From a bacterium (GTDB lineage: Bacteria; Patescibacteria; ABY1; JACQRZ01), in contig JAUYIE010000003.1 of the NCBI GenBank assembly GCA_030688365.1, forward strand, positions 1 through 64,000: a stretch of 64,000 bases of DNA, written 5' to 3'. Under the pieces are notes generated by a model. It had not been told where the DNA came from. It worked only from the letters and a program-made list of their open reading frames with translations, and did no database searches. Positions 28,342 to 34,152 of the stretch are shown one piece after another; position 1 is the stretch's first letter; the number at the start of each line of letters is the position of its first letter. The translations under genes and the position numbers were made by a program.

Positions 28342-29352
28342 CTATTGGATGGAAGATGTAACTGATGTGTCAGGATCACTAGAGGGGGAATCTAATACCG
28401 AGGATGGTACAGAACTCGTCGTATCACCATCACAAGCAGATGGCGACCATAATCCTTTTTCGTTTTCTTTAGCAACTTTTTCCGCGTCTTTAAACTCTGC
28501 CTGGTATGTATAAGGGATGATGTAGGTATATTCGTGTGCATACCCCTGCTCAATCATATATTTATTAAAAAATAATCCATCTTCGCGATACACATAACCA
28601 AGTAAACGACCATAAATGTCGCGTTCATTTTGTGAAGTATCTTTCTCAATCCTAATTTTCTTTCCCAGAAGAAGTTCTTTCGCCTTGTTTGATGCTTCTA
28701 CACCAAAACATTGTACCGTCACTCGCGGATCAACCGTTTCCGGCGTGTCCATGCCAATCATACGCACAGTCTGCAAGGTTCCATCAATACCCACTTTGAT
28801 CGTGTCACCATCCGTAACGTTTGACACGGTGTAATATGTATACGATTCATCACCCACAAATGACGCCGAGCTGATAGTATCTAAATCCGTATTGGATATC
28901 CCTAACCCCCTTCCACGCATCACATCAAATGCATCCTTAGGTCGTCCCAGAAAATATGCATACCCTGTAGTCGGTTCTATGTAATATGCTTCACCATTTT
29001 TTTCTACACGAAGGATGATTTTACCAAGGAGCGCCTTTCCATGTGGCAATGACAACATTTTAAAATTAGTTTTATCAGAAACAAAAATTGCTGACATGTT
29101 TTTTTCACTGATACCAACTCCTAATGTGCGCATAACCCCAAAAGCGTCTGCTGGTCGTCCCAGATAGTATCGTTTCTTGTCCGCAGGATTGACGTACCAC
29201 GCCTCCCCTTTGGATTGTACTTGAAGTAGTATTTTTCCTACAAGGTCAGACCGTGTCTCCGCGTTACTTGTGTGTGGTAATAAAAAAAACGACAATAGGA
29301 TCGCAGACGACATCACAACAACATTGAAAAATGATACTTTTTTTATATACAA
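28342..29352 (-). CDS. Secreted staphylococcal-nuclease-like protein with two surface modules
   Basis: About 336 residues from a TTG at 29352. That start follows a strong promoter by about 20 bases and gives a signal peptide (Lys-Lys n-region, hydrophobic core, ...TSNA). Two copies of a module with GKIL.QV..GEAWYV.P and YYLGRPADAF cover about 38-160. An SNase domain follows: VTDGDTIKV, RMIGMDTPE with the catalytic Arg and Glu, and RDIYGRLLGYV with the second Arg. The C-terminal 30 residues are Ser/Asp/Thr-rich. It probably degrades DNA outside the cell. Its module is shared with the 518-residue gene in the mobile region. Confidence 0.85.
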   Translation of the reverse strand: MYIKKVSFFNVVVMSSAILLSFFLLPHTSNAETRSDLVGKILLQVQSKGEAWYVNPADKKRYYLGRPADAFGVMRTLGVGISEKNMSAIFVSDKTNFKMLSLPHGKALLGKIILRVEKNGEAYYIEPTTGYAYFLGRPKDAFDVMRGRGLGISNTDLDTISSASFVGDESYTYYTVSNVTDGDTIKVGIDGTLQTVRMIGMDTPETVDPRVTVQCFGVEASNKAKELLLGKKIRIEKDTSQNERDIYGRLLGYVYREDGLFFNKYMIEQGYAHEYTYIIPYTYQAEFKDAEKVAKENEKGLWSPSACDGDTTSSVPSSVLDSPSSDPDTSVTSSIQ

Positions 29353-29374
29353 TATTTTTATGATACTATTGTCT

Positions 29375-29403
29375 ATTATAGTGTGAGAGCCGTTCTTTAT
29401 CAA
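29375..29403 (-). promoter_or_regulatory. Strong promoter for the nuclease gene
   Basis: Minus-strand TTGATA (29398-29403), 17-base spacer, perfect TATAAT (29375-29380). It lies between the mobile region end and the gene, so integration left the host gene's promoter intact, and it decides for the TTG start at 29352. Confidence 0.75.
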
Positions 29404-29420
29404 GGTGTGGTACATACCTA

Positions 29421-29450
29421 AAACAAAAAACCACTCATATAGAGTGATTT
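29421..29450 (-). terminator. tRNA-type terminator at the outer attachment site
   Basis: Minus-strand CACTC-TATAT-GAGTG followed by GTTTTTTG. It directly follows a tRNA-Arg 3' fragment and probably was the original terminator of the tRNA gene before integration. Confidence 0.75.
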
Positions 29451-29455
29451 CCGGC

Positions 29456-29480
29456 TGGTGCTCTCGCCAGGAGTCGAACC
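29456..29480 (-). repeat. att1: tRNA-Arg 3'-end remnant (outer attachment site)
   Basis: A 25-base stretch identical to the 3' end (T loop to CCA) of the intact tRNA-Arg gene at 38994-39018. The rest of the tRNA is missing. This is the expected duplicate left by a tyrosine integrase inserting at a tRNA 3' end, and it marks the far boundary of the mobile region. Confidence 0.9.
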
Positions 29481-29712
29481 AAACAAACCGAATTACGGAA
29501 AAGTCCGTAAACATCAGAAAAGCTGTAGCACTATAAGGAAAATGAGTTTCTCTGTTTCTATCACGAACTATTGGTTTCTCTGCTTTTTCATCACTTCTTG
29601 GGCATCAGGTGGGCAACACTTGCACACTGGGAGAGGTTATGAATCATGATTACGGCAGTAAACTAAAAAACTTTTTTTCAAATTGCTATGACAATTTTGT
29701 TTCCATTTTCAG
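29481..29712. other. Gene-free right end of unit A
   Basis: No gene is recognised here. It contains a perfect hairpin TTACGGA-AAAG-TCCGTAA at 29493-29510, 12 bases inside att1 (possible integrase arm site), and two copies of GTTTCTCTG about 25 bases apart. Confidence 0.4.
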
Positions 29713-30048
29713 TTATATAAACAGCGCGTCAGCACTAATACGCTCAAAACGAAGAGTTTGATCAACATTCTTAGGTACAGCTCTATTGGCGGCTACGACT
29801 CTTAGCATAGTAGTCACATCCTCATTTGTATTTACAAAGAGAACAGTCTGAGAAAGCTTTTTCTGTAACAATAGGAATTCATGAGCTGCAGAGCGTGAAA
29901 CAAAAACAACATCGCAAAAATCAAGCTCCACGGTGGTTGCGTGAGTCTTTTTTATTATTGCTTCCAACGAATCCACAATGTCTCTTGAAGAAACGACAGA
30001 AGCAATAACCTCCGCGATTTTTATAGTAGATTTTGATTGTTTTTTCAT
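29713..30048 (-). CDS. STAS-like (DUF4325-type) protein
   Basis: A 111-residue small alpha/beta protein. The stretch ASVVSSRDIVDSLEAI followed by VELDFCDVVFVSRSAAHEFLL matches the DUF4325 STAS-like pattern (SR..A...L... then LDF..V..I..SFADEL). Such proteins are often encoded next to an ATP-binding protein of the histidine-kinase/anti-sigma fold, as here, 30 bases downstream of the ATPase gene. The pair may work as a switch, the ATPase binding or phosphorylating the STAS partner; the output is unknown. Confidence 0.7.
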   Translation of the reverse strand: MKKQSKSTIKIAEVIASVVSSRDIVDSLEAIIKKTHATTVELDFCDVVFVSRSAAHEFLLLQKKLSQTVLFVNTNEDVTTMLRVVAANRAVPKNVDQTLRFERISADALFI

Positions 30049-30078
30049 ATATTCAGTATATCACAAAGTGTCGACATC

Positions 30079-30927
30079 TTACTCCAAATAGGGGGTAATG
30101 TCAATGGATCCTTGCGGTTTTGGTATCCGATACGCCACGATAACACCCTGCCAATGGAAACCGGGCAGGTTGACAAGTTGCTGTTTACCTTTACTCACAA
30201 TAAGCACGGCAGATCCCGACAATAACATAAACTCCCCTCCCATGGCTTCACACACCACTCTCTTTGAGGTTCTTACACCAAATCCTCGCTCTGTATTCAC
30301 TTTGGTAGAATGCCCCTTCATCACTTCCTCAATAGCTTGGGTATCAGAAAATGCTAATCCAAGCTCATCAGAATATGAACCTGCCAAACCACGCCCGCGA
30401 TCAACGATACAGATATCAAGATAATTCTTTTTTGGATAATATTGCCCAAACATATACCCCTCTTCAACCTTGCTATGTTCAATAATATTGGTAACTAATT
30501 CGGAAATAGGATAGTACACTGCACTGCTAGCCTTGGACGTTCCCAGTACTTTTAATACCATATTTGAAAACAATGTCTCAAGACGGTCTCTCCCCGCCCC
30601 GGCACTCTTTTTTAATATGCTGATAGGTACATACGTTTTATTACTTTGGCTCAAAGCCTCAAATCCTGATACGGAATCCACACCAGCAGGAAAATGTATA
30701 CAATCAAAATATGACTGCAATTTTGAAGAACTCCCAAAAACGTCACCACCTACCGATTTAAGGTATGCCACTAAGGGCAAAACAAAAAGCGGAGAGGCAA
30801 AGCTAACGCTCGACAAATCAAAGCATACCTTTTCACCATCCTTAATATCCTTGAAAGCTAAGTACAGTGGTCGCAATATATCGACCAATGAAGTTGTAAC
30901 AAATTCAGGAACTTTTACCGTTTTCAT
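30079..30927 (-). CDS. GHKL-type ATPase with N-terminal STAS-like region
   Basis: About 282 residues from the ATG at 30927; an ORF extending upstream would run through the att copy and is rejected. Residues 1-65 contain 'KVCFDLSSVSFASPLFVLPLVAYL', which resembles a STAS fold. Residues about 135-245 are a GHKL ATPase: N box ELVTNIIEH (143-151), G1 box DRGRGL (176-181) and G2 box GFGVRTSKRVV (216-226). No histidine kinase dimerisation domain is present, so it resembles anti-sigma-type serine kinases. It lies upstream of the STAS-like gene as a two-gene operon forming the whole of unit A. Confidence 0.75.
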   Translation of the reverse strand: MKTVKVPEFVTTSLVDILRPLYLAFKDIKDGEKVCFDLSSVSFASPLFVLPLVAYLKSVGGDVFGSSSKLQSYFDCIHFPAGVDSVSGFEALSQSNKTYVPISILKKSAGAGRDRLETLFSNMVLKVLGTSKASSAVYYPISELVTNIIEHSKVEEGYMFGQYYPKKNYLDICIVDRGRGLAGSYSDELGLAFSDTQAIEEVMKGHSTKVNTERGFGVRTSKRVVCEAMGGEFMLLSGSAVLIVSKGKQQLVNLPGFHWQGVIVAYRIPKPQGSIDITPYLE

Positions 30928-30966
30928 ATACATACAGCTTATCAACGGCAAGAAACAAAAGCAAAC

Positions 30967-30988
30967 AAAAAACCACTCATATAGAATG
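30967..30988 (-). terminator. Terminator at the middle att copy
   Basis: Minus-strand CATTC-TATAT-GAGTG (one G-U pair) followed by GTTTTTTG. It lies between the RT operon of unit B and the ATPase gene of unit A on the same strand and should insulate them. Confidence 0.65.
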
Positions 30989-30995
30989 ATTTCCT

Positions 30996-31014
30996 GTGGT
31001 GCTTTCGTCAGGAG
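30996..31014 (-). repeat. att2: degenerate tRNA-Arg 3'-end copy (middle junction)
   Basis: GTGGTGCTTTCGTCAGGAG differs at two positions from the same stretch of the intact tRNA-Arg gene. The flanking terminator matches that of att1 in sequence and spacing. The position marks the junction of two tandem integrants. Confidence 0.75.
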
Positions 31015-31076
31015 AGGTGGTGAACGCGTAAGCATTAACGACCAATCCAAAAAAAATTAACGTTATCCAATAAATT

Positions 31077-31460
31077 TTAATACTTCAGACCACAACATAT
31101 TCTACACAAGGGTTGACTACTATAGTCTCGCGGATATGCCCTATAATATAGGCATACCGCCCTCCTATCACATTTGTTACAGATAAGGTAAGGTACATAT
31201 CCTTTCTTCAAGTTAGACGGCACAAAATCCATCCTTTGCTCATACCAGTCCCGGAATCCATTATGGATAGCACCTAAAGATTTGAATTGATACCATACTC
31301 CAGCCTCAAACAATGCTTTGATTCGTAACATTTCCCCAACACGATCAAATATAACATTTTCCTGCTCTATTTCAGCAAGATCCGATAAACAGGCATTAAG
31401 ATAATCACCTGCCCTAATGCTAGACCAATCTTTGATACTTCTATTGTTTGAGGTACGCAT
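31077..31460 (-). CDS. Zinc-ribbon protein downstream of the reverse transcriptase
   Basis: A 127-residue protein, mostly helical in its first 90 residues, with a C-terminal Cys4-type zinc ribbon: CNKCDRRAVCLYY (Cys94, 97) and CRICCGLKY (Cys119, 122, 123). The 'CxxC.RR...LYY....CR.C.GL.Y' form occurs at the end of various small proteins of bacterial mobile elements. It begins 47 bases after the RT gene on the same strand, so it is probably the third gene of that operon. It could bind the RT-associated RNA or DNA; its function is unknown. Confidence 0.7.
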   Translation of the reverse strand: MRTSNNRSIKDWSSIRAGDYLNACLSDLAEIEQENVIFDRVGEMLRIKALFEAGVWYQFKSLGAIHNGFRDWYEQRMDFVPSNLKKGYVPYLICNKCDRRAVCLYYRAYPRDYSSQPLCRICCGLKY

Positions 31461-31507
31461 AATCTCTAGGAATCTCTAAGGATATAAGACTGAAGAGGGT
31501 ATAGAAA

Positions 31508-32497
31508 TTAGGTAGTGGTATCGCTATTTATTTTTCCTATCTGTCGACCATACGCCCCATAAGATCGCAACTGATCATGTGGTTTCTTTTTATGATGACC
31601 TTTGGGTGAGACTTTCAAAGCTTTAATTATACCTGCCCTTTTTTTGATTGTTTTTCTCCCAAAAGATAGTGATTTACGATTCAGTTTCACGCCTAAGTGT
31701 TCTATACCCTCGCTATAAGTCAAAATTTTGGTCTTTTCCATGTGTATTGGAAGAGGTTGATTGAGATCAAATGTCGCGAACAGGGCAATGATCTCATCTC
31801 TCAGGTGTTCCATAAGTTCATATGGAACCCGGCTCGCGGTAATCCCTATGTCATCTACAAACATAGCAACACGAGGATCATACCCCTTAAGCCTTCTCTG
31901 AACAAGCCAATTCATTCGCAAAAATACATCTAGATTACACCACACTGCCAACCTTGCAGAGGTAGCAAAACCTCGAGCCAAAACCTTGTTATCAGACAGT
32001 GACCCTTTGGCTCCCACAGGAACACAACAAAAGTGTGCTAATAGATGAGCTAGCCTTTCCCCACACCCTGCCTTTGTATGAAAAAAGGTCTCTACTCTGG
32101 CGAGACCCACCTGGTCGTAAAAACGACGTATATCAAGAGCTAGGAGAGTTCGTTGACGTTTATACCCCAAAAGATATTGTGCTGCTACCAAATGACTTTT
32201 ACCAGATACACCTCCAAAAATAAAAGGAGGGAGGCGTACATCGTGGGGTGAGAGTAATTTTTTATCCAAGAGGTATAGTAATTCTCCCAAAGGTTTACCC
32301 TTGGCACTGCGTACAAATTTTCCTTCCTCTGCCTCAGAGGCGGTTGTATCGTGCCAATAGGTATCAAAATTATCCTTCACGTCATCTATAAAAGCCATTC
32401 GCTCATCAAAACTGTGCGACCTATCAGATAACCTCTTTGCAAGCTCATTCTTGCTTTGAAGAGCAATATTTGGATAACGAGACCTAGTGCTGGACAT
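31508..32497 (-). CDS. Divergent reverse transcriptase (retron/group II-like superfamily)
   Basis: A 329-residue RT. Palm motif A is LLALDIRRFYDQV (catalytic Asp122) and the box before it, FGGVSGKSHLVAAQYL, matches the region where retrons have NAxxH. Motif B is ARGFATSARLAVW (175-187), where most relatives have LPQGAPTSP. Motif C is FVDD (213-216) instead of YADD or YMDD. HLGV (267-270) is the usual motif after the thumb boundary. The basic tail (KKRAGIIKAL..KGHHKKK) could bind RNA. There is no maturase, endonuclease or protease domain. It overlaps the Xre gene by 14 bases, which implies coupled translation. Retron, DGR and Abi-type RTs cannot be separated without phylogeny. Confidence 0.85.
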   Translation of the reverse strand: MSSTRSRYPNIALQSKNELAKRLSDRSHSFDERMAFIDDVKDNFDTYWHDTTASEAEEGKFVRSAKGKPLGELLYLLDKKLLSPHDVRLPPFIFGGVSGKSHLVAAQYLLGYKRQRTLLALDIRRFYDQVGLARVETFFHTKAGCGERLAHLLAHFCCVPVGAKGSLSDNKVLARGFATSARLAVWCNLDVFLRMNWLVQRRLKGYDPRVAMFVDDIGITASRVPYELMEHLRDEIIALFATFDLNQPLPIHMEKTKILTYSEGIEHLGVKLNRKSLSFGRKTIKKRAGIIKALKVSPKGHHKKKPHDQLRSYGAYGRQIGKINSDTTT

Positions 32498-32813
32498 ATT
32501 TTCGCAAATTCTTTGCCTTGTTCTTCACAAGGTTGTCTTGGAGCTTTTCACCAATTGCAATAAGGCTCAGATCTAATTTAGAAAAGTTCCTTTTATCGTG
32601 GTTCTCATCAATAAAAAGAAAAGGCGTCACAGAATTTGGTCTCACGCCTAATCGTTCAGCAAGACGTAAAATAAAATTCTTTGATACATCCTTTTGCCCT
32701 GTTTCGATCATTGAAACCAAAATAGTTGATACTCCCAGAACCGATGCAAATTCTTCTTGGGTAATATCTGCGGATTCACGTATCTTCTTAAGTAAGACGG
32801 GAAATGTGTACAT
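32484..32813 (-). CDS. Xre-family HTH regulator
   Basis: About 109 residues from the ATG at 32813. A Cro/CI HTH domain fills residues 7-60: LLKKIRESADITQEEFASVLG then VSMIETGQKDVSKNFILRLAERLGV. The remaining 50 residues are helical and basic. Its end overlaps the RT start. It may repress its own operon through the palindrome over the -10 at 33318-33334, or be an accessory of the RT, as small HTH proteins are in some retron loci. Both are inference. Confidence 0.85.
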   Translation of the reverse strand: MYTFPVLLKKIRESADITQEEFASVLGVSTILVSMIETGQKDVSKNFILRLAERLGVRPNSVTPFLFIDENHDKRNFSKLDLSLIAIGEKLQDNLVKNKAKNLRKYVQH

Positions 32814-32825
32814 CAATTTATATGA

Positions 32826-32972
32826 TTAAAGGGTAGCTACCAGAGTCGATCCAAAATAATGCAAATTATCTGTAGGATAATAAGCACTAGTTTTTTGATC
32901 ATAGATAACTACCCTCATATACGCATACGGAAGACACCCATAATGATAACTAGGATTGGTGAGTTGAGCCAT
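32826..32972 (-). CDS. Possible 48-residue Tyr-rich leader ORF
   Basis: An ATG-to-TAA frame on the minus strand, with the stop 12 bases before the Xre start, encodes a peptide beginning MAQLTNPSYHYG with nine tyrosines. No Shine-Dalgarno is visible and no family is recognised. It could be a real small protein, a leader peptide or chance. It is the only sizeable same-strand frame close to the regulator. Confidence 0.25.
   Translation of the reverse strand: MAQLTNPSYHYGCLPYAYMRVVIYDQKTSAYYPTDNLHYFGSTLVATL
32832..32841. repeat. Palindrome GGTAGCTACC before the Xre gene
   Basis: A perfect 10-bp palindrome about 20 bases upstream of the Xre start; possible operator. The match is short and could be chance. 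Confidence 0.25.
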
Positions 32973-33023
32973 AGAAATATAGTTAGGGTAAAACAATGGA
33001 CTTAGTTCGACTTTCGCTATTAT

Positions 33024-33104
33024 GGGACTACGCCTTTCCCTTTGCGGTTAATGGTTTCCAAAAGGTCTTCCGTGAATTCAACCCAATAACCGCAAAGGTA
33101 GTCA
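33024..33104 (-). ncRNA. Long hairpin in the RT operon leader (candidate ncRNA core)
   Basis: Arms 33039-33050 and 33087-33098 are a perfect 12-bp inverted repeat (CCTTTGCGGTTA). Beyond them, GACTAC (starting at 33025) and GTAGTC (33098-33103) continue the stem after an 8-base bulge on one side. The 36-base loop region can pair further with mismatches. No ORF is convincing here. A long bulged hairpin upstream of an RT gene is what a retron msd looks like, but a1/a2 repeats and a branching guanosine could not be assigned. Confidence 0.45.
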
Positions 33105-33111
33105 GGTAATC

Positions 33112-33199
33112 ACTAACAGCATACTGTATACAGTTAACTATTAGCACTAATAAATGCCTATAGCTTACTGCGTAGTGTATACAGCTAACGCCAATACAC
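33112..33199. repeat. Two imperfect direct repeats with CTGTATACAG palindrome
   Basis: On the minus strand GTTAGCTGTATACACTACGC and GTTAACTGTATACAGTATGC are about 52 bases apart and continue to match for several bases. The second holds the perfect 12-bp palindrome ACTGTATACAGT (33123-33134). Between them lies the near-palindrome ATTAGTGCTAAT. They could be regulator sites or part of the structured leader. Confidence 0.5.
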
Positions 33200-33219
33200 C
33201 ACAGTGGCCGGAATCTAAA

Positions 33220-33237
33220 CCTTCTATTTCTAGAAGG
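33220..33237 (-). ncRNA. GAAA-capped stem near the 5' end of the RT operon leader
   Basis: Minus-strand CCTTCTA-GAAA-TAGAAGG is a perfect 7-bp stem with a GNRA tetraloop, about 80 bases after the predicted start of transcription. It supports the leader being a folded RNA. Confidence 0.5.
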
Positions 33238-33317
33238 GTGAGACAAGCAGATGCTCGTCAAATAATGGATAACATTTACTGCCGCAATATCTCATGGGAT
33301 TTTGAAATGAACTCTTG

Positions 33318-33352
33318 AAACGTATTATACGTTTTGTATAAGTTTTCGTCAA
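33318..33352 (-). promoter_or_regulatory. Near-consensus promoter and operator of the RT operon
   Basis: Minus-strand TTGACG (33347-33352), exactly 17 bases, and perfect TATAAT (33324-33329), among the strongest promoter matches in the window. A perfect 17-base palindrome AAACGTATTATACGTTT (33318-33334) covers the -10, a likely repressor site, plausibly for the Xre protein. Transcription would begin near 33316 and run about 500 bases before the Xre gene. Confidence 0.75.
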
Positions 33353-33432
33353 GACACAGATATCCACAGCTGATGCGATCTCACATCCACCGACTTATAG
33401 ACTGGCATTTTACAAATAGCTATCCATACGAT

Positions 33433-33687
33433 TTACCTCTCATTACTATCTGTTGCGTCCTTACCACAATGCTCAAGCAAGGCACCAATCATCATACCAA
33501 ACCCAGAGAATATAAGCACAAGTAAAAACGAGGCTGATAACTCATATGCAATAAACCACATAATACCAAAAAGCATAATCGGGAGAGTGAGATTTTCAGG
33601 TATCGGTTTTTTACCTTTTCTCTTCAGGTATGCATTAATAATAAAAATACTCAGTAAAGCAGGTGTGAGTAGAATAACTATTCCCAT
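33433..33687 (-). CDS. Small membrane protein
   Basis: An 84-residue protein with hydrophobic segments at about 2-18 and 33-68 separated by a Lys-rich loop, and a polar acidic tail. No family is recognised. It begins 13 bases after the 145-residue gene and is the last of a three-gene minus-strand operon. Confidence 0.6.
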   Translation of the reverse strand: MGIVILLTPALLSIFIINAYLKRKGKKPIPENLTLPIMLFGIMWFIAYELSASFLLVLIFSGFGMMIGALLEHCGKDATDSNER

Positions 33688-33700
33688 ATAATAAAATTGA

Positions 33701-34138
33701 CTACGGGGTAGACTTTTTTAGATCCGCTTTTACGGCTTTAAGTTCCTGCTCCTTTTCGAGGAAACCCTCTTTTATATTATAATCCGAGAATAAAATTTCA
33801 TTTGTATAGTAATCCTTTAGAGTAATATCAAACGACAACTCATCACCTATTGATGTTTGAGTGAGTATGTAAACAATGCAACTTTGTCTTTTGGGGCTAT
33901 AAAAGACTTCATTAACAAATGAACGTCTTACTGTACTATTGCTGTCGTCCTTGTCTAGCTGTTTCTCTAAAATAGGCTTTATAGCTCCACATTCTTTAAT
34001 TTTAGCCACAATCTCTTTTTCTCTATATAATCGTGGTTGGACAACAAGAAAATAATAAGCCGTGCATCCGGTAGCAAAGAGAAAGACGCAGAGAAATAAA
34101 AGTCTGAACCAATTATATCTCAAAAAATCCACAACCAT
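33701..34138 (-). CDS. Single-pass membrane protein of the element's envelope operon
   Basis: A 145-residue protein with one N-terminal membrane helix (about 12-33), then a probably extracytoplasmic domain with two cysteines (CGAIKP; QSCIVYIL), and a charged coiled C terminus. No family is recognised. It lies between the 518-residue secreted protein gene (14 bases) and the small membrane protein gene. Confidence 0.6.
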   Translation of the reverse strand: MVVDFLRYNWFRLLFLCVFLFATGCTAYYFLVVQPRLYREKEIVAKIKECGAIKPILEKQLDKDDSNSTVRRSFVNEVFYSPKRQSCIVYILTQTSIGDELSFDITLKDYYTNEILFSDYNIKEGFLEKEQELKAVKADLKKSTP

Positions 34139-34152
34139 AGATATTGTTATCC

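Larger units (their letters stand above)
29456..31014. mobile_element. Integrated unit A (remnant without integrase)
   Basis: About 1.5 kb between att1 and the middle att-like copy. It carries a STAS-like gene and an ATPase gene and no recombinase. It may be an older, decayed integrant or a satellite mobilised by the integrase of unit B. Boundaries follow from the tRNA-fragment repeats. Confidence 0.65.

Noticed and set aside
29353..29514. N-terminal extension of the nuclease ORF
   Set aside because: It would lie upstream of the TATAAT promoter and read into the tRNA remnant; a TTG start just after the promoter gives a proper signal peptide.
30928..31050. N-terminal extension of the ATPase ORF
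   Set aside because: It translates the terminator and tRNA fragment of the middle att copy; the conserved part begins at the ATG at 30927.
32826..32855. Fourth att copy, from a CCAGAGTCGATCC stretch resembling the tRNA T arm
   Set aside because: Only a short, imperfect match without the acceptor part or terminator that the three real copies share.
31077..33352. Diversity-generating retroelement with template and variable repeats
   Set aside because: DGRs are common in CPR genomes, but I found no adenine-biased repeat pair near the RT or in the nearby surface genes, no Avd-like gene, and motif B lacks the DGR-type SQ. A systematic near-repeat search allowing A-to-N changes would settle it.
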